Assembly (NCBI GenBank): GCA_934668345.1
Contig: CAKUNE010000002.1
Coordinates: 62,001 to 126,000 of the forward strand
Source: an uncultured Collinsella sp.
GTDB taxonomy: Bacteria > Actinomycetota > Coriobacteriia > Coriobacteriales > Coriobacteriaceae
DNA: 64,000 nucleotides
Direction: 5' to 3'
Made by a program: the position numbers and the translations under genes. A model generated the notes under the pieces. The model saw nothing but the letters and a program-made list of their open reading frames with translations. It did no database searches and was not told where the DNA came from. Position 1 is the stretch's first letter. Each line of letters begins with the position of its first letter. This document shows positions 41,928 to 48,339 of this stretch, one piece after another.

Positions 41928-43061
41928 ATGCAGCATTCGAATCATCGCGTCGCAGCGCTCATCGCGTCGAAGCCGGCTCGTATCATCACGAGCGCCGCAC
42001 TCGCTGTCGCACTGACTGCCACGCCGATGCTCTCCCCCGTTGCAGCGTATGCCGCCTCGCAGGCAACGCAGGATCAGCTTTCCGCCGCGCAGCAAAAAAT
42101 TGAAGCCGCCACGAGCGCCTACAACGATGCCCGCACCAAACTCGACGACCTGCAAAAGCAGATCGACTCCAACGAGGCGAGCATCGAGGAAATCGAGGCT
42201 AAGCTTCCCGAGCAGCAGGCCAAGGCAAGCTCCGCCATGCGCGATCTGTACAAGTACCAGAAGGGCACCAATCCCATCGTGAGCTTCCTGGTCAACGCGC
42301 AGAGCTTGGGCGAGTTCATCACCACCTGCAAATACACCAACCAGATCACGAGCTCGAGCGTCGACGAGATCGAAGAGCTCAACAACATGCAAACCGAACT
42401 CGAGCAGAACAAGGCCGAACTCCAGCAGGCCAAGTCCCAGCTTGAGGCAGAGCAAAAAAACGCCGAAGATGCGCTGGCACAGGCCCAGCAGCTCCGCAGC
42501 GAGGCGCAGGCAAAAGCCGAGCAGGAAAATGCCGCCGAGCTTGCCAAGCTTGAGGCCGACAAGGCCGCTGCCGCCGAGAAGCTCTCGGGCGAGGGCGTAA
42601 GCGGCAGCAATTCCAGCAGCCAGGCCACCAACACCAACACCACCATCGACACCACGGTGAACAACGCCAATACCGGTAACTCCGATTACGATACGTTCAT
42701 CAACGAGTGGACGAGCCGCATCGACAATTATCTTGCCGGCTCCCCCATGGCTGGCCAGGGCTATAACTTTGCCGTCGCCGCTTGGAATACCGGTGTCGAC
42801 CCCCGTTGGTCCCCCGCCATCGCCTGCATCGAGAGCACCAAGGGCACTTATTGCGCCAATTCCTACAACGCCTGGGGCTGGAGCGCTCGTGGCGGCGGTT
42901 GGCGCAGCTTTGGCAGCTGGAGCGAGGGCATCTCCGCTCATGTTGCCTACCTGGGCGCAAACTACGGCTCCACCCTTACCCCGGCAGCGGCCAAAAAGTA
43001 CTGCCCGCCCACGTGGCAGGATTGGTACAACAAGGTCGCCGCTCAGATGAACCGCATCTAA
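41928..43061 (+). CDS. Secreted coiled-coil cell-wall hydrolase
   Basis: A 377-residue exported protein. A signal peptide (about residues 1-43, ending AYA/AS) is followed by a long coiled coil (about 45-225, PcsB/CwlO-like: KIEAATSAYNDARTKLDDLQ), a Ser/Asn/Thr-rich linker, and a C-terminal domain of about 120 residues with ACIESTKGTYCANSYNAWGW, which resembles a lysozyme/glucosaminidase-like fold with the Glu as likely acid. AGAGGG precedes ATG 41928. Probable septal or cell-separation peptidoglycan hydrolase under coiled-coil control. Confidence 0.8.
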   Translation: MQHSNHRVAALIASKPARIITSAALAVALTATPMLSPVAAYAASQATQDQLSAAQQKIEAATSAYNDARTKLDDLQKQIDSNEASIEEIEAKLPEQQAKASSAMRDLYKYQKGTNPIVSFLVNAQSLGEFITTCKYTNQITSSSVDEIEELNNMQTELEQNKAELQQAKSQLEAEQKNAEDALAQAQQLRSEAQAKAEQENAAELAKLEADKAAAAEKLSGEGVSGSNSSSQATNTNTTIDTTVNNANTGNSDYDTFINEWTSRIDNYLAGSPMAGQGYNFAVAAWNTGVDPRWSPAIACIESTKGTYCANSYNAWGWSARGGGWRSFGSWSEGISAHVAYLGANYGSTLTPAAAKKYCPPTWQDWYNKVAAQMNRI

Positions 43062-43072
43062 GCTCAACTGCA

Positions 43073-43102
43073 AAGGACCCCAAACGGGGCCCTTTTCTTT
43101 TA
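43073..43102. terminator. Terminator between hydrolase and kinase genes
   Basis: AAAGGACCCC pairs with GGGGCCCTTTT (one mismatch) around AAAC, followed by CTTTT. The convergent kinase gene ends inside it. Confidence 0.8.
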
Positions 43103-44491
43103 GGTGGCGGAGGTGTCGACGACACCGGTCGCATTGGCAACCGCAACTATGACGATCATGCACAGGAGCAGCACGCCCAATGCCTTAATCCAGAGTTTCG
43201 CGAGTTTCTTGCCGCGATAGCTGTCGAGCAGTGCGAATCGCCGACGAAGGCGGCGCTTGTCGAGCAGCGCAAAATGCATAAGCACCATAAGGCCATCGAC
43301 AAAGAAAAAGTACTCGATTATAAGAAGCCACGTCGGGTAGCTTTGATTTGCTCCTGTGGGGTGAAAGACGGCAAAGTGGCTTCCGGCAAAGAATACAAGC
43401 AGCGAGAGGCAGACAAGCGTATTCCAAATGCGCCCCAGAGGTTCCGGAATGCGAGAGAGCAGACCGAGTGCAGCGGAGGCGGCAGGCTTAGGTAGCTCTG
43501 CGGAGCTCTGGAGCCCTTGGGGCGTTAACACCGTCTCCGAGGCCGGAGTACAAACAGGCACAGGCGCAGGAGGTCGCACAGGGCAACTCAGGTCGTATGC
43601 CGCGCGCGTCGCCCGTCCCAATGCCTCCGCACTCGCAAAGCGCTTGGCTGGGTCGAGCGCCATCGCCATGCAAATGACATCGGTCAGAGAAGAAGGAACG
43701 CCGCGCATCTCGCATTGTTCGTGCATGTCGCGTCCCGGCTTAGGGTCGGCCCCCGTCAGGCAAAAGAAGAGAAGCGCGCCGAGTGCATACACATCGCTGC
43801 GCACGCTCGTCTGCCCAAACCCATACTGCTCGGGCGGCGCGTAGGGCCGCGTACCAAACTTGACGGTATCGGCATCGGCGCCGTCGCGCCACACGCGCGC
43901 AATTCCCAAATCGATAATCACCAGCGACGAAAAGCTCATACCGGCATCGGGCGCATACTGCACGCCCGACACGATGATGTTCGACGGCTTAAGGTCGCGA
44001 TGGATTACCGGCGAGGCCGGCTCCACCGCCGTCGCAAAACCAGCATGGAGCTCGCCGACTGCATCGCAGAGAGCAGGAAATAACTCATGCGCATAATCGG
44101 GCGTCGCGCCCAAGCGCCCCACTAAGGCCTCGAGCGTCTCGCCTTCAACATACTCCATCACCACGTCCAGCTCATCGCCCGCGCGGCGACAGTCAACGAT
44201 TCGGGGCAGGTGCTCAAAACGCCGTCCGGCACGCTGGGCCGCAAACAGGCGCTCATATGCCCCGCCAATCTGGGCCGAAGCATCGATGCGCTTACGGACA
44301 AAGGGGCCGAGCGACCCTCCGCCGGTTCCTTCAAAGTACACGAGCTCGGTCGTCTCGACGGACGAGCACTTGAGTACGCGTTCCACGCGATAGCTATCAT
44401 CGCGGTCGAACGACGCCAGGTGCTCGGCAAGCGCCGCGGTCAGTTCGTCGTCGGAATATGTTGGGTCTTGAGTGTCCATAGCATCCATCAT
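43100..44491 (-). CDS. Membrane-anchored Ser/Thr protein kinase
   Basis: About 463 residues. The N-terminal half is a Hanks-type kinase: VRKRID (likely ATP Lys), VIHRDLKPSNIIV catalytic loop, IIDLGIARV (DLG for DFG), FGTRPYAPPEQYGFG and SDVYALG. A linker with Pro and Ala follows, then three hydrophobic helices near the C-terminus. No PASTA repeats are present. The start is unsure: ATG at 44491, 44488 or 44479; an ATG at 44572 with AGGG is possible but its 27 extra codons look non-coding. An HTH gene lies just upstream. Confidence 0.87.
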   Translation of the reverse strand: MMDAMDTQDPTYSDDELTAALAEHLASFDRDDSYRVERVLKCSSVETTELVYFEGTGGGSLGPFVRKRIDASAQIGGAYERLFAAQRAGRRFEHLPRIVDCRRAGDELDVVMEYVEGETLEALVGRLGATPDYAHELFPALCDAVGELHAGFATAVEPASPVIHRDLKPSNIIVSGVQYAPDAGMSFSSLVIIDLGIARVWRDGADADTVKFGTRPYAPPEQYGFGQTSVRSDVYALGALLFFCLTGADPKPGRDMHEQCEMRGVPSSLTDVICMAMALDPAKRFASAEALGRATRAAYDLSCPVRPPAPVPVCTPASETVLTPQGLQSSAELPKPAASAALGLLSRIPEPLGRIWNTLVCLSLLVFFAGSHFAVFHPTGANQSYPTWLLIIEYFFFVDGLMVLMHFALLDKRRLRRRFALLDSYRGKKLAKLWIKALGVLLLCMIVIVAVANATGVVDTSAT

Positions 44492-44578
44492 AGCGCAGGG
44501 CGCAGACACCTCATGGCATCCGCGCCCCGTTCGTTTGCATGGTTGTTCTAGTGACACTGCCGGCTCAGCCATTGGGCC

Positions 44579-45001
44579 CTAACTCACCGTTTCCTCGCCA
44601 AAGCGATACAACTCTTCGTTGACCTTTTGGAGACTACACCCGCGATCGATGCAAAAGATGATGATTGCATCGCGACGGTCCTTGCAATTGAGGACGCTCG
44701 CCCCGGCAGCCGTCAGCGCGCGGTTGGTCTCCTTCATCGACAGCGCCATCGCAAAGGCAATTTGCAGCACTTTATTGCGACTCGGATGGCGTGCGCCGGT
44801 AAAGATCTGATAGCCGAACGTTTCGTTGAGGTCGGCCATACGCACCACGCGCGATCGCTCCAGGCCCTTTTCCTGTAAAAGCTGCTTCAGATACTCCGAA
44901 AGCGACGGGGCGGCAAAGTCATGTTCCCTAATATAGCCATCGATACTGGGCGCATCGAGTAGCTCGTTGAGCAGCTCTTCGGTCAGCTTTTTATCGGGCA
45001 T
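44579..45001 (-). CDS. HTH-domain protein paired with the kinase
   Basis: A 140-residue protein of no named family. Residues 32-90 (SLSEYLKQLLQEKGLERSRVV, then MADLNETFGYQIFTGARHPS) look like an XRE-type helix-turn-helix with TFGYQIFTG as recognition region; the rest is helical with several Cys. GGGAGGTGAGG precedes the ATG. It lies directly upstream of the kinase gene on the same strand, so it may be the kinase's substrate or regulator (inference). Confidence 0.65.
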   Translation of the reverse strand: MPDKKLTEELLNELLDAPSIDGYIREHDFAAPSLSEYLKQLLQEKGLERSRVVRMADLNETFGYQIFTGARHPSRNKVLQIAFAMALSMKETNRALTAAGASVLNCKDRRDAIIIFCIDRGCSLQKVNEELYRFGEETVS

Positions 45002-45040
45002 ATGGCCTCACCTCCCCCGCGATTCACCGGCAGCGACATG

Positions 45041-45583
45041 CTAGGCCAGCACCCAGCTTGCAGTGGCAGACTTATCGAACATGTTGGCAAAATACAGAGC
45101 CTTCTTGATGTCGCCGTCAAAGTAGATGTTACCCGCAACGGAACCGCCGGCGGCAAGGGTGCCCGACTGCAGCTCTTCGGAACCCTCGCTATAGTAGCCC
45201 TGATTCTGCTGAGCGCCGTTGGCGTCCTCGCCCTTCCAGTCGTAGACATTGTAGTCCGCGCCCTCATCGCCGTTATTGGTATAAGTGACGTGGATGCCCG
45301 TCATGGTCGAGCCGTCATAATTGGTAAGACCCGTCTGAACGGAGTCTACGACAATGGAAAGACCGGCGTTGGTAGTCACGGTCGTGCCGACGGCCAGATC
45401 GGTCGTCGTCTGCTCTTCCTTCTTGGGTTCTTCCTTCTTATCACTATCGCCGGCGTCCTCGGTGACAGTCGCCTTATCGCTGCCACAGCCCACGAGGAGG
45501 CCAGCAGTCCCCAGGGCGACAGTTGCGAACGCGCCAAGCGCAGCGCGACGGCTCAGCAGCATTTCGGTCTCGAGCTTTTTCAT
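45041..45583 (-). CDS. Exported lipoprotein, DUF4352-like
   Basis: A 180-residue lipoprotein. The N-terminus has SRRAALGAF (Tat-like twin Arg) and a hydrophobic stretch ending in the lipobox LLVGC, so Cys33 would be lipidated. A Lys/Glu-rich spacer follows, then a beta domain of about 115 residues with GLSIVVDSVQTG and GIHVTYTNNGDE, like the telokin-type domains that bind partners outside the cell. Function unknown. Its ribosome site AAGGA is buried in a perfect 13-bp hairpin (45590-45602 with 45629-45641). Confidence 0.8.
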   Translation of the reverse strand: MKKLETEMLLSRRAALGAFATVALGTAGLLVGCGSDKATVTEDAGDSDKKEEPKKEEQTTTDLAVGTTVTTNAGLSIVVDSVQTGLTNYDGSTMTGIHVTYTNNGDEGADYNVYDWKGEDANGAQQNQGYYSEGSEELQSGTLAAGGSVAGNIYFDGDIKKALYFANMFDKSATASWVLA

Positions 45584-45589
45584 GATGCA

Positions 45590-45641
45590 TCCTTCCTACG
45601 ATCCGGCTACCGTGCCGGCACACAGCACATCGTAGGAAGGA
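45590..45641 (-). promoter_or_regulatory. Hairpin occluding the lipoprotein ribosome site
   Basis: TCCTTCCTACGAT and ATCGTAGGAAGGA are a perfect 13-bp inverted repeat separated by 26 nt that hold a nested CCGGC/GCCGG stem. On the mRNA the 3' arm contains the ribosome site, 6 nt before the ATG. It would block translation unless melted or bound, as in a thermosensor, protein-binding leader or small-molecule switch. Confidence 0.75.
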
Positions 45642-45725
45642 TTGAGTTCGAATTCATTAGCTGGGAGCTAATGCTGCGATAAACGGTCGCGCAAGCGCGC
45701 CTTCCGCGGCAGCCCGCGGGAAACA

Positions 45726-46049
45726 CTACCCCACCGCAACGGGCTCTCCGGTAAAGGCACTAATCATTAGCAGAACAAAGAACGCCAGATAGCTAATGCT
45801 CAGCAGATAGGCGATAGCCAAAAAGACAATCCATCCCACATTGGTCTTGCCGTCGGCGCGGCGTTGTTCGCGACAACGATAGAGCCAGATCGTAACGCCA
45901 ATGGCAGCGATAAGTAGCACGAGTGCCACCGCAGCCAGCCCAGCAAGCGCAAACATCACGCCTATGCTCACAGCAATAACCGGGAGTAGTAGCAAACCAC
46001 ACCCGCAACCACCCGGACTATATACGGCAGATTGCCGACGTCGCCTCAT
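45726..46049 (-). CDS. Small membrane protein
   Basis: A 107-residue protein of unknown family. A basic N-terminus (MRRRRQSAV) is followed by two adjacent hydrophobic segments (about 17-55) and a third (about 75-100), with a charged loop CREQRRADGKTN between. The ATG at 46049 has GGAG 5 nt upstream. It lies between the lipoprotein and the HigBA pair on the same strand. No function assigned. Confidence 0.7.
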   Translation of the reverse strand: MRRRRQSAVYSPGGCGCGLLLLPVIAVSIGVMFALAGLAAVALVLLIAAIGVTIWLYRCREQRRADGKTNVGWIVFLAIAYLLSISYLAFFVLLMISAFTGEPVAVG

Positions 46050-46078
46050 CGCCACTCCATTCTCAGCGTCTTGGGGCT

Positions 46079-46420
46079 CTACAATGCGATGGCCTGCTGG
46101 ACAGGAACAATCTTGTCGAGCTCAGGTTTAATCCGCCTTTTCTCGGCCTCAAGGTCAAACGCCACCTGAGCGCGCAGCCAATAACCATCCGTCAGGCCAA
46201 AATAACGGCAAAGACGGAGGTCAGTGTCGGTCGTCACACGGCGCCTCCCCAAAATAATCTGCCCGATACGCTGAGCCGGAATCCCGGTCTCCTTAGCAAG
46301 GCGATATTGAGAAATACCCATGGGAACAAGAAACTCCTCTTTGAGAAGCTCACCAGGAGTCACCGGTGACAGCAAATCAGCCGCAGCCTCCTCATTTATG
46401 ATAATCGACGATTTCGACAT
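46079..46420 (-). CDS. higA: HigA-type antitoxin
   Basis: A 113-residue antitoxin. The XRE-like helix-turn-helix is in ISQYRLAKETGIPAQRIGQIILGRRRVTTDTDLRLCRYFG, preceded by the HigA/VapI-typical PGELLKEEFLVPMG. The ATG at 46420 is chosen as it begins the conserved part; it overlaps the toxin gene by 29 bp. It neutralises the HigB toxin and represses the operon. Confidence 0.9.
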   Translation of the reverse strand: MSKSSIIINEEAAADLLSPVTPGELLKEEFLVPMGISQYRLAKETGIPAQRIGQIILGRRRVTTDTDLRLCRYFGLTDGYWLRAQVAFDLEAEKRRIKPELDKIVPVQQAIAL

Positions 46421-46673
46421 TCCAAGCCATCCCCTGTCTCCACTCAAAGCAGACCCGATAGCGTTCGTTGACGCGAATACTGTATTGACCGGCACGGTCG
46501 CCCTTCAATACTTCAAGGCGGTTGCCTGGCGGAATGCGAAGATCATCAAGCGAAGCGCAGACCTGCAGTTGGCGGATCTTCCTCAATGCGACCCGCTCAA
46601 AAGGAATGAACTTCCTGACCCGCACACCCATGGCAAAGCGTTCGGTATCTTCATCTTTATAGGATGCAATCAT
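46392..46673 (-). CDS. higB: HigB/RelE-type mRNA interferase toxin
   Basis: A 93-residue toxin of the HigB (RelE superfamily) type. RKIRQLQVCASLDDLRIPPGNRLEVLKGDRAGQYSIRVNERYRVCFEW is the core, with the catalytic basic and aromatic residues in SIRVNERYRVCF. Such toxins cut mRNA on ribosomes. Toxin-before-antitoxin order with a 29-bp overlap is the normal higBA layout. AAGG lies upstream of the ATG. Confidence 0.92.
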   Translation of the reverse strand: MIASYKDEDTERFAMGVRVRKFIPFERVALRKIRQLQVCASLDDLRIPPGNRLEVLKGDRAGQYSIRVNERYRVCFEWRQGMAWNVEIVDYHK

Positions 46674-46684
46674 AGTATCGCCTT

Positions 46685-46731
46685 ACGTTAATAACGTCAA
46701 ACGTTTCTATAGACTTACATCTTCATTATAC
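46685..46731 (-). promoter_or_regulatory. higBA promoter and operator palindrome
   Basis: ACGTTA-A-TAACGT (46685-46697) is a perfect 13-bp palindrome 12 bp upstream of the higB start. TATAAT lies about 30 bp further upstream on the minus strand. This is where a HigA dimer would bind to repress. Confidence 0.65.
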
Positions 46732-46774
46732 CGTACATCTGTTCGTATTTTCTAGGCAATTACTTCTTTGCCCA

Positions 46775-47962
46775 TTAGGCAAGCGAAAGCAATCGTTTAT
46801 AGACATCGAGGCCTTTGAGCAGGATTTCCTCATCAAAGAGCATGGTATCGGTATGCAGTGCGCTGGCGGCATAGGCGGGGCAGCCCTCGGCGTCACTCGG
46901 ATTGTCTTGGCCGGCAGGCACGCCCGTGCCCAGCAAGAAGAATACGCCCGGCAGATGGCGCTGATAGAACGCGAAATCCTCGGCAATCAGTAGTGGCTCG
47001 TTCACCAGTTGCAACTCGGGCAAAGCAGGTGCAATGCAGGCAAACAGCTCAGGGTCGTTATCGACCGGCGGGTATCCCTCGGCGAAGTCGAGGTCGTAGG
47101 TGCAGCCCGTCGACGCGCACGCCTCGTCGAGCACACGGCGCACACCCTCGCGCGCGCGGTCGAACATGTCGTCCGTAAACACGCGCAGGCTGCCGGCGAC
47201 ATGGGCCTCCCCTGCCACCGCATTGCAGACGGTGCCCGCCCGCAGCAGACCGAACTTGCCAATGCAGGGCTCGTCGGCGCCCAACTCGTCCATCAGCTCG
47301 CGCTCGGCAACCAAGAACTTGGCCGCCGCCAGCGCCGCATCGTGCGATTCCTCGACCGGAACGCCATAGGTCTTGGCAATATGGATACTCGTGCCATGGA
47401 TATGAATGTGAGTCTCGCTCGAGCGCGCCAGCAGCGGACCGGAGCAGCTCGCCAGCGTACCGGCAGGCAGATCGGGCCACACGTGGAAGCCAAAGATGCG
47501 ATCGGCCCCGTAGCGCTCGAACACGCCGCTCTCGCATACCGTCTTAGCGCCACCGGTCGTCTCCTCGGCCGGCTGAAACACAAAGAGCACGTTACGTTTG
47601 ATGACGCCCGGCTGCTCACGAATCGTACGGTCGACATAAGTTGTTGCCGCCAGTGCCATGGCCATGTGGCCGTCGTGGCCGCAAGCGTGCATCTTGCCGG
47701 GATGCGTCGAGGCAAAGGCCGCTCCCGTTGCCTCCGCGATGGGCAGGGCGTCCATATCGGCGCGAATCGCCGTGGCATTCGTAGCGCCCACACCGGCATC
47801 GAAGAAGGCACAGACGCAGCTCGGGCAGGGATAGGTCACCTCGCAGGCAAGCGGAGCGAGCACGCCCTCGATATAGGCGATAGTTTGCTCAAGATCGAAG
47901 TCGAGCTCCGGAATGCGATGCAGGTCGCGACGATAACGACGGAGTTCTTGGAGCTCGATCAT
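46775..47962 (-). CDS. M20-family amidohydrolase, probable N-acetyl-diaminopimelate deacetylase
   Basis: A 395-residue metal-dependent amidohydrolase of the M20D group. RADMDALPI, the metal motif HACGHDGHMAMALA, FVFQPAEET and FGFHVWPDLPAG are typical; a dimerisation domain occupies the middle third. AAAGGA lies 6 nt before ATG 47962. Hippurate or indole-amide hydrolases look alike, but the gene is divergent from a lysine-riboswitch dap operon with a DapH acetyltransferase, so removal of acetate from N-acetyl-LL-DAP (or N-acetyl-DAP) is the best guess. Confidence 0.85.
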   Translation of the reverse strand: MIELQELRRYRRDLHRIPELDFDLEQTIAYIEGVLAPLACEVTYPCPSCVCAFFDAGVGATNATAIRADMDALPIAEATGAAFASTHPGKMHACGHDGHMAMALAATTYVDRTIREQPGVIKRNVLFVFQPAEETTGGAKTVCESGVFERYGADRIFGFHVWPDLPAGTLASCSGPLLARSSETHIHIHGTSIHIAKTYGVPVEESHDAALAAAKFLVAERELMDELGADEPCIGKFGLLRAGTVCNAVAGEAHVAGSLRVFTDDMFDRAREGVRRVLDEACASTGCTYDLDFAEGYPPVDNDPELFACIAPALPELQLVNEPLLIAEDFAFYQRHLPGVFFLLGTGVPAGQDNPSDAEGCPAYAASALHTDTMLFDEEILLKGLDVYKRLLSLA

Positions 47963-48071
47963 GGGGATTCCTTTCATGGGACAACTCGTTGTTACCTATT
48001 GTGACGCAGGGTTGTGGCACCCTTGTTTCTAACATGATGCTGCATTTTTTAAACGTTATATACGAATACTC

Positions 48072-48100
48072 TTGTTTGGTAAAGTGCAACGTGGTAGGGT
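48072..48100 (+). promoter_or_regulatory. Putative promoter of the lysine operon
   Basis: TTGTTT (48072-48077) and TAGGGT (48095-48100) are 17 bp apart, about 10 bp before the riboswitch. Both boxes are weak, so this is a candidate only. Confidence 0.4.
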
Positions 48101-48109
48101 CTTTACCAC

Positions 48110-48271
48110 TTGATAGAGGCGCGGGCACGAAGAGCCGCGGGCGAGTCGGCAGACTTTGACCCTGCGGGGAGGCGAAACCCGCCGAACTGGGTTTTTCGGG
48201 CACGAACGACCTGGTGGGCCTGCGGGAAACACCCGCAGGACTGTCTGCAGCAATGCGGGAGCGCTATCCGG
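48110..48271 (+). promoter_or_regulatory. Lysine riboswitch (L box)
   Basis: The aptamer begins with GATAGAGG (48112-48119) and ends with GGACTGTCTGCAGC...GGGAGCGCTATC (CTATC 48264-48268), closing P1, with GCCGAACTGGG and CCTGGTGGGCCTGCGGG inside; this order is that of the lysine riboswitch. The P1 3' strand CGCTATCCGGAC (48262-48273) is also complementary to GTCTGGATAGCG (48315-48326), which abuts the GAGG ribosome site. CGCTAT at 48284-48289 can compete for the same target. No T-run follows, so translation control is likely. Confidence 0.85.
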
Positions 48272-48339
48272 ACATTGGGTCCACGCTATGCGGATTCGAT
48301 GCGCCGATGGCGCCGTCTGGATAGCGAGGTTTACGGAAC

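Noticed and set aside
44492..44572. Longer kinase N-terminus starting at ATG 44572
   Set aside because: AGGG is near, but the 27 added codons include many codons rare in this window and match nothing in kinases; kept as an alternative only.
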